This document shows, piece by piece, positions 45,701 through 57,326 of a DNA stretch of 64,000 nt. The first letter of the stretch is position 1. Each line of letters begins with the position of its first letter. The position numbers and the translations under genes are program-made. The DNA is from Gloeophyllum trabeum ATCC 11539 (lineage: Eukaryota > Basidiomycota > Agaricomycetes > Gloeophyllales > Gloeophyllaceae), in assembly GCF_000344685.1 (NCBI RefSeq), contig NW_006920410.1, forward strand, positions 1,820,608 to 1,884,607. Direction: 5' to 3'. The notes beneath the pieces are model-generated. The model ran no database searches. It saw only the letters and a program-made list of their open reading frames with translations, and was not told the origin of the DNA.

Positions 45701-46146
45701 GGCAGACGCACCTTCTTAACCAAAGGCGTGGAAGCACCCTTCCCTGTAGCCGGCTTGGTCGGGCTCACAGGTGCCTTAGTTGTAGTCTTCGTCTTGGTAG
45801 GGCTCTTAGGCACGGGTGCTGGCGTCTCCTCTTTCTTATCACTATCAGCAGGAGCAGGCTCTGGTTCGACCGCTGCCACGGCGGCTGATGAGTCGTCTGG
45901 CTGCGTGGCCTCAGGCTGTTCGGGCTTCACTTCAGCGCCATCTTGCTGCGGCTCGTCAACCGACACGCCATTAGCAGGCAATTCCAGGGCTTCAGCTTCA
46001 GCTTCGACCGTACTGGATGCCTCATGTTCGCCATCGACTGCAGGCTCCGGATTAGATGAATTAGCTTCGGTTTGATCTGATTCAGCGACCTCTTGATCTT
46101 TCATGTCCTCCGCGGGCAGGATTCCATTCGGTTCTACCTCAGCCAT
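42762..46146 (-). CDS. Long coiled-coil protein with C-terminal membrane anchor (golgin-like)
   Basis: The ATG at 46146 gives MAEVEPNGILPAEDMKDQEV. The first exon is acidic and Pro/Ala-rich and ends in a basic KSPTKTKTTTKAPVSPTKPA stretch. Exon 2 (about 45650-45070) is a Ser/Thr/Pro/Arg-rich disordered region (STTRSSTAAPQRRQSVGPN). From about 45015 to 42850 nearly every exon is heptad coiled coil (for example KLSELEIEILELKEIQDKAE, LEALSEELARAQAAHEQ). The end is YVKLFGLKSFLGGIIALSVV-YGLL with TGA at 42762-42764, a single terminal hydrophobic segment fitting a tail anchor. Roughly 1,000 residues. The layout (basic disordered head, long coiled coil, tail anchor) is typical of tethers such as golgins or ER/nuclear envelope linkers. 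The family name is not recognised; the organelle is unknown. Confidence 0.75.
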
Positions 46147-46450
46147 AAGTCAAGTCAGGAGCAGGGGTATCGGTAAAGGAAAGACAGGTCAGCACCGCTG
46201 CCGGAGTCGAAAATCTCAGGGAACAACGCTGGCCGGAGAGATCCCAAGACGCGTAGGACGCGTCTTGACGCCGGACCAAACCGAGCCTAATTATTGCCTT
46301 GTTAGGCCACAACCCACGCCACAATGCGCCAGGCGTAAATTACTTTTCTTCCGTTGATTTCATATTCACGGCGCATACAATGAAGAGGTGCCATTCTACG
46401 ATCTCTAGAGCACGACAATTCCGGTTGTAAAAGACGCCGACGATACTCCT
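46147..46450. other. Intergenic; promoter of the coiled-coil gene
   Basis: A 304-bp spacer between tandem minus-strand genes. Nothing specific was recognised. Confidence 0.4.
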
Positions 46451-47539
46451 CTACATTGCGTACAAATTCAAACCATTCACGGCGGGCTCATTCAGATTGT
46501 GGTGGTTGTAGGTTAACACCGCAACCTAGAGGTACAATCAGCATCATGCATCGTATCTCGGATATAGTCAGCCACGTACTCCTCCGGGTTCAACGTTAAA
46601 ATGAGTGCCTGCGGATAAAGTCAATCGCTAACCAGCAATAATGCCGGTAGCTCACGCACCGAGAGACAGAGGGAAGTTCACCCATCGAGTTAGCAGGATG
46701 CGGTTGAAATGGCCATGGGCAACGATCAAAACGTCACGAGTACCGACTCCTTCTTCGTAATATTTCCTATGGTACTCCCGAACCTGGCGACGGTATGGTA
46801 TTAGCGGTATGCTCGCACAAGTGGAGAAGGACTCGCCCTCTCGATAACTCCATCAACCCGATGCCCTATGTCTTCTGTGCTCTCACCGCCTGGACATCTG
46901 ACATGACATATGTAAAAGAAATCACTATGACTTGAGCGATAGGCACACACACCCGTGCCTCCATATGTTCCAATTGGGATCTTTCTCGTGGATCTCCGAG
47001 CTCAACATCCCTTCGTAATCACCATAATCCCACTCTCGAACCTCTTCGGTGAAAATATGACTAGGAAGATTGTCTAGGTGGTCGAAGAGGAGGTGGAAGG
47101 TCTTGTGAGCTCTCTGTCTCGGGGATACGAGCACCTGACAGAGATTCTTTGGATCGATGAGCTCTTCGCTGGGATATGAGTTGATGCGGAAGACATGGAT
47201 TACTTGACAGACTTACTGCCATCGCCCACTATTTTCTCTCGTTTGTCTAGTATTTGCTGTTCGCCTCTCGCCGTGAGGGGGATGTCCGTCCGACCCGTCT
47301 TGTAGCGCCAGGGTATTGAATTTCCGACCGTCAGTGGACGTTGAACGAACTCACATGTCGTCTAGGGATGCCCTCCCGCGTTCAGTGGATGATAAGGACC
47401 TCGGGAGAGACACATACCCATTCAGAGACCATTCAGTTTCCCCTATTTGAACTCGGCATGTAAGCCAAGTGAACCGTCCACAACACAGTTGCTTACCGTG
47501 TCGAATTAGCAATAGACGGGGCACCGGTCGTTGAGACAT
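46451..47539 (-). CDS. SHB17: Histidine-phosphatase-superfamily enzyme, sedoheptulose-bisphosphatase-like (Shb17)
   Basis: The ATG at 47539 gives MSQRPVPRLLLIRHG. The intron after CAC-G rejoins as GETEWSLNG, completing the phosphohistidine motif R-H-G-x-T-E-W. Later exons read RTDIPLTARGEQQILDKREK, VLVSPRQRAHKTFHLLFDH, the catalytic-acid block VREWDYGDYEGMLSSEI, WNIWRHGCPGGESTEDIG, and the second active-site His in VLIVAHGHFNRILLTRW. The C-terminus GGVAVLTYNHHNLNEPAV matches the yeast Shb17 tail (G-G-x-x-x-L-x-Y-x-H-H-N). It ends at TAG 46451-46453. Shb17 hydrolyses sedoheptulose 1,7-bisphosphate in riboneogenesis; that exact substrate is inferred from these blocks. Six or so introns, which is why only small open frames show. 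Confidence 0.85.
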
Positions 47540-47855
47540 CGTTGACAATGGGTTGGACGCGGAAGGAGTGGCAGGGAAGAGACGCGTATATAACCAAGAG
47601 TATTATTATTCATGTTGGCGGACAGACTGATAAAGATCTGACGGTGCAGGGGCACGATGATCTCATCCTGGCCCGGAAATAGTGTCGGACCTGCCACGGT
47701 CTCCGTCAGACAACCGTCAGAAGCAGTGCAATACTCACGGAGACGTCCTCGGACACCTCCCGGACATCGTCTCTGCCGCCTCCTCTTGCCTTTTCGGGAT
47801 CGTATACTTGTGCGCTGTTCCTCAGCACGCCGTCAAAGGTCGGCCGCCCTTCGCC
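47540..47855. promoter_or_regulatory. Bidirectional promoter, SHB17 / VPS18
   Basis: The two opposed starts are 316 bp apart. No clear TATA box or palindrome was recognised. Positional inference only. Confidence 0.4.
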
Positions 47856-50800
47856 ATGTTCGACGAATGTAAGCAATCTATTGCTAGTGCAGCTACTCGT
47901 GACTCATCTTTGCTTTGAAATCATCTGTAAATAGTCGTTGAACACGCTGCTGCGCCCAACGGGGGACTTGGCCATGGCGCGTCCGCCCTTCCGCAAGTCC
48001 AGTATGAGGGATTTGAGCCTTCGCCTTACGAACGAGATGACTTTCGAGAAGAGTTCGAAGAGGCGGCCTTGGGGGTGAGTCTCCCGAACTCGCTGCACGT
48101 CTCTTGAGTGACAGAGCAAATCCAAAGGAAGAGACCGACCCTGCCGCTGCTGCAGGCCCTGTATTCGAGCTTGGGCGGGTCCAATACACCTTACCAGCAC
48201 CATTAGTTTCCATGGCAGTATCCTCGGACGTCCTCGCCATGGCTTTGGCATCAAATACCATCGTCCTCATTGCCCTCGCCCATGCCGATCAAGTCATGAA
48301 GATCCAAATTCCTCGGAAGACCAATGAGATGTCCGTATCCAAGATATTCATGGACCCTTCCGGCCGACACATCATAGTAACGTCTCCGCAAGGAGAGAAC
48401 TGGTATCTATACCGGACTTGGAAGAAGCCCCGGCAACTGAAGGGTTTCAAGATGGTCATTGAGAGCATAGCCTGGAATAAAGCTGCCCTGCTCTCGTCTC
48501 ATTCGACGTCGACGCGGGAGATGCTCATCGGTGCGAGAAATGGCACAATATACGAAGCTGTTCTTGACGCAGAAGAGGACTTCTTCAAGTCTCAGGAACG
48601 GTATTTGCAGTCGCTATTCTCTCTGCCCGAGCGGCATCCGGTCACTGGCATCAAGTTTGACTTGTTTCCGGCCTCTGATCCAAGACGAGCATTGGTTATC
48701 GTTACTACGCCTTCTCGAATATACCAGTTCGTCGGGGTCCCGGATAGACGGACTGAGGAGGGAGGGCGGATCTTCTCCAACTTGTTCGCGAGCTACAGAG
48801 ATGTTGCACCAAGTCGGTATATCAGTACCCATAAGCGCGTGAATCTGATTGCTGACTTCGAGAAGCCATTTTTGAGATTCCTGGCGGTTTAGACCATTCA
48901 GAACTCCATGTCTATACTCCTGACGCCGAGCAAGTCTTATCGCTGCCCAAGACTATGGCATGGATGGCCTGTGAGCTTACATCTACCTACAACAATCTTT
49001 CAATTACTCAGCAGATATACCTATGTAGCTCTCGGAATCTACCATGGCACTCTGAACTTCGAGTCAACGTCAGACAACTTGATTGACAATGCTCAGATGC
49101 TCCCGTATCCGTCCCTGTCTGGTCTTTCCCCTCAAGAGTGGCCCAAATCAATAGCTCTAACAGAGTTCCATTTCCTCCTCCTCTACAAGGACCGGGTGGC
49201 GGCCATCTGTAACCTGGATGAGAAGCTGTCATACGAAGAGATGCTGCCTTTGGTCAGTGCGACCTATAATGCCCAAGGATATCTTAGTGATCTGTTCCCT
49301 AGAAACCAAACGAGGAGGTGAAGGGACTGGCTGCAGACCCTGTACGTAAGACGTACTGGGTATACACCGACCAGTCTCTATTCGAACTGGTGGTTGGCAA
49401 CGAAGACCGGGATGTCTGGAAGGTCTATCTAGAGAGAGGTCAATATGATCTGTCCCTACGGTATGCGAAGGTATATCGCTCTGTAACATTGTACCTCTGC
49501 TGCCCACGAACTCGTTTCTAGACAGCACGACAAAGGGATCGGGTCTTGTCAGCGCATGCCAATGCCTTATTCAACGAAGGAAGGTACTTCCAAGCTGCAC
49601 AAGCTTACTCCCAGTGCTCTGCCAGCTTCGAAGAGGTCACTCTCAGATTCCTAGACGCGGGTGAACGCGATGCCTTACGGGCCTATCTCATTTCGCGCCT
49701 AGAAAAGACCCGGAAAGGCGTAAGTGGAACCAACAATTCTAGCAGAGCACAAGTCTGACGTTTTAATGATCTTTAGGAACTGACGCAACGCATGATCCTG
49801 GCGACCTGGCTCGTTGAGTTCTACCTCAGCAAATGTAACGAGCTCGACGACGTCGTCGCTTCGGAGTCTGTCTCGCACGACGTGGAGAACTTGGAGACAG
49901 AAAGGAAGATAGTAGAGGAGGATCTGAAGAACTTCTTTGTGACATACAAGGTATATTTGCAGGATTGTAGGATACTGCGGTTGACCCCAACTAAACTCTT
50001 GTAGGCTAACTTGGACCCCCAAACCGTCTATGATCTTATTCAAGGCCATGGGCGTACTGACATGTATATATACTATGCGACTACCATTGGCGACTACGAC
50101 CGAGTGATAGAACACTGGATCCTTGAGGAAGAGTGGATCAAGGCTATAGATGTCTTGAACCGGCAGGTGTGCTTACTCAGTCATCAGCACATCTATTTCG
50201 GGGCCATTGACTCCTCTTCAGACAGATCTCGAATTGTATTATCGGTTTAGTCCTGTCCTTGTTCGGCACGCTCCGAAAGACACAGTAGAATCGTGGCTTC
50301 GACAGCCTGCCCTGGAACCTTTGCGGCTTGTACCTGCTCTCCTGCGACTCCAGCATCTCCCTCGCGACCCGCTCGTTGGGAACCAGGCTATCCGGTATCT
50401 CAATCATGTCATTTTCGAACAGCAGAACACGTCCTCCATCATTCACAATCTCCTGATCACGTTCTACGCAGCTCCCTCTCCTTCATTACAGCCTTCTCCA
50501 GACGAAGATGGCCCTCTACTGAAATTCCTGTCTAATGCACCCACGGATCCTATGACCGGCAAACCCTACTATGACCTGGATTATGCCTTGCGACTATGCA
50601 AGCAGGCCAATCGTATCCAACCATGCGTGCACATCTACTCTAAGATGGGTCTATGGGAGAATAGCGTCGATCTGGCGCTTGCTAAGGGAGACCTGGAGCT
50701 TGCTCAGATCAACGCGGACATGCCTGACAATGACCTGCAACTGAGGAAGAAACTGTGGCTCAAGATTGCCAAGTACGTCGTTCAAGACCAAAAGGACATC

Positions 50801-51751
50801 AAAACGTAAGTACTCAGTCAGTTCTGGTGTTCACCTTCTCATTTCATGGCATGTCGTAGGGCTATGCGCTTCCTGGAGAACACTGACCTTCTGAAGGTCG
50901 AGGATATCTTGCCATTCTTCCCAGATTTCGTTGTCATCGACGACTTCAAGGACGAGATATGCAATGCTCTGGAGGGTTATGCAGCCCACATCGAGACCTT
51001 GAAAGGCGAGATGGACGAAGCAACCCGCAACGCAGAAGCCATCAAACAGGACATCGCCGCGCTGAGGAACCGGTTTGTCACCCTGGATGCGGGAGAATGC
51101 TGTTCGACATGCGGCCAGCTCTTGTTCACAAGACAGTTTTACGTCTTCCCGTGTCAGCATACTTTCCATGCCGATTGTCTCATTGGTCTGGTGCGTTACA
51201 TGTCGTTCAGTGTATACCCGCACCACCTGACAAACTATCACCGAGCACAGGCTAAAGAATACCTTCCCGCGCATGCCTTGCGCCGCATCTTAGCCCTTCA
51301 GAATGAGCTGATGAAGAACACGCAGAAGTCGGTCGATCGATCCACAATCACCACTCCGACTGTGGTTTCTCCAGGCGGACAAGGGCCTCGACAACCACTT
51401 TCGCAGCGCACACTGCTATCTGCTAATTTCACCAATCTAACAAACCCGCTACAAAACGGTACAAGAACGGCCAATGCCATTGGCAGGAATCTACTTTCCG
51501 CTGGTGATCGCCTGCGGGATCTGATCGTACCCGACGCTCTGGCTTCCGTTGTTTCCGCGCCTGGCTGGATACCCGGTATGGGGGGGAAGAAGACGGAGAC
51601 CGAAAAGGACGGGGGCAAGAAGACGGAGAAGCTGCGAGCTGAGTTGGACGAAGTGCTAGCGAGCAGCTGTCCGCTCTGCGAGAGCGTGGTAGTTGGCTTG
51701 GATAAGCCTTTCGTGAAGGAGGGCGAGATGGATTCCAGCTGGGAACTGTAG
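47856..51751 (+). CDS. VPS18: Vacuolar sorting protein Vps18 (Pep3), HOPS/CORVET core subunit
   Basis: Vps18 is shared by the HOPS and CORVET tethers acting at vacuole and endosome. Exon 1 is 13 nt past the ATG (MFDE), then FVEHAAAPNGGLGHGASALP. The next intron (GTGAGT to an AG at about 48129) rejoins in phase as EETDPAAAAGPVFELGRVQ. The N-terminal propeller (Pep3/Vps18 domain) spans about 48150-49500 (SVSKIFMDPSGRHIIVTSPQ; YWVYTDQSLFELVVGNEDRD). The clathrin-heavy-chain-like solenoid follows (SLRYAK; FFVTYKANLDPQTVYDLIQG; YALRLCKQANRIQPCVHIYS). The C-terminal RING-H2 begins CCSTCGQLLF..FPCQHTFHADCL and, after a long low-complexity insert, closes with SSCPLCESVVV. TAG at 51749-51751. About ten introns. 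Confidence 0.93.
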
Positions 51752-51866
51752 GTGCCCTTGATGTGTCGGACTGCTTAGGATATCCCCAAAAAATGATTGT
51801 AATACCCAACATGAGTGCTGCAGAGCATCATCGTTGATGACCACAGACACGGAAAAGCCGAGAGTA

Positions 51867-52446
51867 TCAATGACTGATTTTCTTCGTCCTCCCGGCTCTG
51901 CGGCGTAATCTCGCAGCCTTGCGAGCTCCCATCTATACCGAACGCGGAATGGTTGGTTGTGTGAGCCGAGTTGCAAAACAAGGACGGCGTACCTTCGCCT
52001 TTAGGTCCTCTGCTCTTTGCCTCTCCTCGGCCATCTTCTTCCTTTCCTGGGTTATCTCTCGTCTCCTATCAGGGCACAACAAGGGCATCAGACAGGTGCC
52101 CATCAAATATGTTGGGAGCACACTGACCGAGCAATCTCTGCCTGCTTCTCTTCTTTCAATTCCGCCTGCAGCTTTTTCATGGCCTGCTCTCTCTTAGCCT
52201 TCTCCATCCGGTCTTCCCATTTCTTGGTCTTCACTCCGTCGGGCAGGGTCGAGCGCCTGTGGGTGGTCAAGTGGTTAGCAGCGAGTCGCAGGATCGAATG
52301 AAGGATGTCACATACACGATGGCCGTTTTGCGGGACTTCCAAGGCTTACCCGACGCACGACCGTTGGCGGAGGGGGCAACAGGTATAACGGTCTGTTCAG
52401 AGGACAGGCCCGTGTTGTTCGAGGCGGTTGTTTGAGTGTCCGACAT
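51867..52446 (-). CDS. CGR1: rRNA-processing protein Cgr1
   Basis: Cgr1 is a small nucleolar factor for 60S subunit processing. The ATG at 52446 gives MSDTQTTASNNTGLSSEQTV, then GRASGKPWKSRKTA. After an intron it reads RSTLPDGVKTKKWEDRME, KAKREQAMKKLQAELKEEKQ, AEIARRREITQERKKMAEER and AEDLKAKMGARKAARLRRRA, ending RTKKISH at TGA 51867-51869. The G-K-x-W-K start and the long basic coiled-coil helix with a KMxAKK-x-x-R-x-R-R-R end match the Cgr1 family; length about 120 residues is normal. Four exons; the introns near 52305, 52120 and 51985 have canonical ends. Convergent with VPS18, 115 bp apart. Confidence 0.9.
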
Positions 52447-54103
52447 CCTGCACGCCTACAATGAAGAAAGCCCCTGGGAGGAGTGTAGCAGGACAGTCTC
52501 TCGAAATTGACCGATTTGGAGTATGATTCTCACGACCGCTTATCCTACGTGAAGTGGATGTCGATGTCCGTGAAGAGTTCGGAAGCTCCTTCATGTATGC
52601 CTCTCGTAGATAGTGGACGCCCACAGGTGGGAAGTAATGCTACAGCCGCTTGCAGATCGATAGGCCGTCACTTCAGAAAGTCACGTATAGTCGGAGTGTG
52701 TCGGACATGGTGCCAGGGACGTCCCAGAAATGAAAAAGAAGTCCAAGTGGTCTGATATTGGGGCCTGGGGGACTTTAATTTCCCTCTCCGGCATGGTCCG
52801 ACTGTAAATGATTTTCGAGAAATGGGCCCATCGAACTGCAAACGGCTGTAATAAGACGGTTGTAGTCCAAATACATCAACGATTGATTGAGACAGAAGTA
52901 GTAACGTTCGACATTTCTATGAATCCCGACATATCACATAGTATGCTCGGGAGGGAGAAGATGATGTGGTGCGACTGTCAATATACACAGACTGTTCACT
53001 TGTCATGATTGATTCAAACAGATGTGGCAAGATGACAGGCGAACGTGAGAGGACTACAACCCGCACAACTGTATTCCAGAATGTACGCCGAGTCAACCGA
53101 CCGTACAAGGGAACTATATTGAGCTAGTGGATGGAGCCTGGACCAACCTTGGGATGTCCGTAGTCACGACACGGCTCCGAAACGATGAGAAAAGCGCTTC
53201 ATCGAAGGACTCTAATTCCGGCACTATATCACTGCTAGGCTATTGTGACCTGCAAGCAACATATCGGTAACCGCCACGTTGAGTCCTCGTCAAAAGCCCC
53301 CTTGAACTTTATCAAGGGTTCGCCACGGCCTGTCAGTCAGGGAAACTGTCGTGGATTCTCTACCTGATATGCTCGGTGAGCAGAAAGTCTGCCACACCAG
53401 AATTCCGTTGCTGGGATGCAACGTGGTGGATCTCTTTCTGATTCTCGATGCAGATACCCCTGTCAGCGAGACAAGGTACATAGCTTGGAAAGGGGCGGGC
53501 CAATGGGCACTGGCTCACAGCTGGGCGCTCGACGACGCCACTTGACCATTTATGGGGGATGCGATGGATGATCGAGGCGCACACACAAGTTAGTGATTGG
53601 CCTGTACTGCGTGGTGCAGAAACTAGGCTGAGAACGCCGGAGCAATGCACCGGCACAACGATGGGAGATCGCGACTGGTCGGCGCGGCTGAGAACGTGCT
53701 AGTGTCGGAAGCAACGGAAGAACGCAGTCAGCAGCTGTCACAAAGGCAGGAAAAATCAGTGTAAACCTGCCTGGCAGGCAGCGATATTTGTTCGACATAC
53801 CCGGAGGAGAAATTCAAAGAGGCCATGTTGCGAGCTCGAATACGAGGATATTGACCGGAAAGCGGTGATTATAAGAAGGCGGTGGATCTGAGGCTGAGAT
53901 GCTTCTCTCAGATCATTAAATGCTGTTTGCACTTGTTTGTGAGCGTGTAGTGTTCGCTTCAGTTCGTATCTCATCCGAAGCTTCATAGGCTCGCGCTTCC
54001 TTCCCCCAGGCTTTCCGGTTGCTGCCCGCCCTCCCCGTCGTCGTCGTCGTCGTCGTCGCGGTCGCGGTCGTCCCTCTCGTCCTCGCCATCGACGCCGCTG
54101 CAC
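52447..54103. other. Unassigned 1.66-kb spacer
   Basis: This lies between the divergent starts of CGR1 and the Ser-rich protein. Open frames up to 98 codons exist (for example minus 53360-53656) but lack family features and phased partners. No tRNA or terminal inverted repeats were recognised. Confidence 0.4.
54036..54058. repeat. (CGT)7 microsatellite in 5' leader
   Basis: Seven tandem CGT units plus CG, 46 bp before the ATG at 54104, continuing into imperfect CGCGGT units. Confidence 0.9.
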
Positions 54104-56866
54104 ATGCTCAGCGCTATGCAGTCTCCCAACACCGCGCACGATGAGCACCTGAGACGCCTCCTGGACCAACGAACTGCTCGTGCAGGCCTCCCCAACCGTT
54201 TTCCTTCGTATGCCGAGTCTTTCGATTCCCCCTCCATTTACAGCCATCCTGTCTTTTCTCCTCGTCCCGGCCGTTCGGCCGAACAGTCTCACTATGCTCC
54301 CAGCGCTATCGAGCCTCGCTCTCCCATGTCTGACCGGGAACGTTTGAACGATCCCGGTGCTAGTACACTGGACCTTGAAGACGACCCTCGGTACTCCTAC
54401 GCTTCACAAGACTATTCCGATGACGACCATAGTTCTCAACATACTATCGATGACGACGAGGATGATTCTCGCATGAGCGTACTCGGTCCCAAGATGAAGT
54501 TCCATTCACCGGCACCCTGGGAAATGGGCGGTGACGTCTTACCTGAAGAGGAGGAACCCGAATCAGGTATTCTGTCCCGTACGCTTTCTGAGCCGAGGTC
54601 TGAAAAGACTCGAGGTGGGATGGCGGACGGCATCAAGAGGGGACTAGGTCTAACCAGAGCGGGCTCGGGTGGACGGCCAAGCAACGAGTCCAGTCGCTCC
54701 AGCGGTAAAGCCAAGCAATCCTTCGAAACAAACTCCTCATATATATCCCCCGGAGGCGCGTTGCAGTGAGTGCTAATTCATTAAGGCTATGATATAATTA
54801 ATCCGAATGCTCACCATCGCCTGTGCAGTGCTCTCGCGCGGGCGTCCATGTCCTCCACTTCACTGTCGTTACAGCCATCCTCACCGGCCGAGTCAGCGCC
54901 CAAGAAGAAGTTCCCTGTGATGCGCATCCGCACTCAAACCACGTCGACAGCAAATTCCGCGCATTTGCAACCTCCCATGAGTCCCGGTCTGCCCTCCGCC
55001 TCTGCGGGCTCGTCCTCTAGCTCAGGCTCCGATAGCCGCACCGCAGCATTCAGGCGACGTAGTCGCTCAGTATCCCCAGCTCCGTCCCCAGCAGCCAATC
55101 GCCATGAATACGTGCACCCTTACGCTAACCCAGATTTGGCCTTCTACGATCCACCGCATGAGTCGCCCCGGTCCCCTTCTCATAACCAGCAAGGATTTGC
55201 CCATCACATCGCACCGAGTGACTCGGATAGAACGGTCACGGAGGCTAGTACTTCGGCCTCTTGGTCCACCGGCAACGTTATCACGCCTGACAATTCAACT
55301 TCCTCGATCACCCATAAAGCGAAAGGATCTTACTCTTCCGGTTCGGGCGAGGGTATTCAGATCAAGGGAATCTCTCGACCCATCGCCTCTCGCAGACCGT
55401 CCTTTCCGGACTCTCATTCATCTTTTGAGAGTGTCGGTAGACCATTCGCGCCTGCAATGTCCGTCAGAGGTCTTGCGGGCTGGCAAGATACCCCGTCATC
55501 GCCTGGATTCACTCTCATATCTCTTGCGGAAGCTCAAGCACAGGCCAGGGAGAGATCCAGGACCGCTACGGTCCAAGGTGCTCCTTCTCATTCCATCATC
55601 AGTGGACCCATGCCGTTTCCGTCGCAGGCTCCGGAAAATAACACTGCGGAGCAACGGTCGGGTACGTCGAAGAATACTTCCAACAGCAGCCCGACTAGCT
55701 CTACTTTCCGGACGAGGGCGCGTTCGATCAGTGCTGGCGCCAGGGCGAAAAATGCCTTCCAGGGTATGGGCGACTTGGCACGGGGTAAAGGCAGTGGCAA
55801 GGAAAACGAAGCTCAAGGGACTTCGGTTGATGACCATACCGCGAATGAAGCGCCCACACGGACAATCAAGCAAAAGAAAAGTGGATTTATGCGCCTTTTC
55901 CGGGACAGAGAGAAGGACAAGATGCAGTCGCACGCTATTCCGCCGGTGCCACAGTTGTCGTCCGATGCTCTTGGAACTAGCGGATATGGCAACCAATCCC
56001 AGTCTGCTGCACCGCGGCGAACTCAAGACCTCAAACGAGTACCGGTTCCGTCCTTATCACCTTCTCTCCTTGCAGAAAGCGATGGTCTGCTACGCCCTGG
56101 TAGGTCAGACTCTGACCCTCGGAAGAGCTCTCCGAGCCCGCGTCGCGGGACACCGCCTTCGTTGTCAATAATTCCTCCGAGCGGTCCCCCGCAGACCCTA
56201 AAAGAGCCCTTCAACCCGGAGGGCGAGAGAGGTCGGAGTAGGACCGCCACTCCGACTGCTGTTCTATCGGCTATCGAGAAATCGTCAGGTGGTCTCGTTA
56301 TATCGTCCTCGCCGAGGAGCGCACCGCCTGAAGTCTCTGACTTTCAGGGCCTCAGCCTACGACCGGTCTCGACTGCCTTCAGCGCTCATTTCTCGGACCA
56401 TCTGCTTCCAGATCCTAATGACAGGAGCCCGAACCGCGACTCCGACTTGGACCTTGATACGCCAACGACCATGAACACGGCTGTCACTAGTCCCAGCATA
56501 TCCAGCTCGCCGCTTGGGTACGGCTTTCCCAGCATTGACTCTGTTCCGGGGAACAAGGGGGTGTCTGTCGCTGTGCCTGGTGAGGACCAGTCCGCTGTGA
56601 TCCAGGCGTTGCAGGAACAGATCATCTCTGCAAGGAAGGGATGGCAGATGCAAATCTGGGAGCTGGAGGGACAAGTCCGAGAGCTCAAGGCCGAATTAGA
56701 TCAACTGCGCGCTACTGGGAACAGCAATAACAACGGTTATTGCGAAATGTGTGGTCGGGGCTCCGCAGCACCTGGCGAGAGTGGACATGATGGCGGCAAA
56801 GCAACTGTCATCAATAGACCCAGGGCGCCCACTGGGATTGGTGGTCGCTTTGGTTGCAGCGACTAA
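54104..56866 (+). CDS. Large Ser-rich, mostly disordered protein with C-terminal coiled coil and CxxC
   Basis: Exon 1 (54104 to about 54765) gives MLSAMQSPNTAHDEHLRRLL and an acidic block (YSDDDHSSQHTIDDDEDDSR). It joins, across a GTGAGT..GCAG intron, ALARASMSSTSLSLQ from about 54829. Exon 2 is one long open frame of over 670 codons. It is Ser/Pro-rich with basic patches (KKKFPVMRIRTQTTS; KKSGFMRLFRDREKDKM). Near the end is a coiled coil (QMQIWELEGQVRELKAELDQ), then CEMC, a Gly/Pro stretch and a terminal GRFGCSD. Many S-P and R-x-x-S sites suggest phosphoregulation (inference). Family not recognised; it may be restricted to basidiomycetes. The stop-free length of exon 2 and its coherent composition make it a real gene. 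Confidence 0.82.
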
Positions 56867-57326
56867 CTGTAGATAGATTGGATTGGGACTCGACTACTGC
56901 GGACTCAACTTGTATCCTTCACTTCCTTGACGCAGCTGCTTTCTGTAGCACCTCCGTGCAAACCCCTCCGCTCCTTTACCGTGTTCTACTTATCCTTGTT
57001 GGATAAGGTTCTATTTATCTAGGGCTTGGTCCCGTAATTACATTTATTCATCATTATGTCTACTTTCCTGTTGTAATGTGTCGTCCACCCTCATTGTTGT
57101 TTCCCCCCACCAGCTCACCGTAGCAGCTACTCTATAGTCTAGCCCTGACCTGTAAATGTCTCTGACTCGATCAACATGGGTGTCGCATTGGTACTCGCTT
57201 GCGCATACTGGCTGCTTCGGTAACCTGTTCCATGCCATGGTGCGACCTCAAGGTATCTGAGAGCATGAACGTTAAGAAACAAATATTTATCGAAACTTCT
57301 GATACGCGACAGAGTGAAGTAGAGTA
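56867..57326. other. Spacer between convergent genes
   Basis: A 460-bp, T-rich interval that should hold the two 3' UTRs. Nothing else recognised. Confidence 0.4.

Noticed and set aside
45069..45719. 216-codon plus-strand open frame
   Set aside because: It is antisense to the Ser/Thr/Pro-rich exon of the coiled-coil gene; composition is an artefact of that exon.
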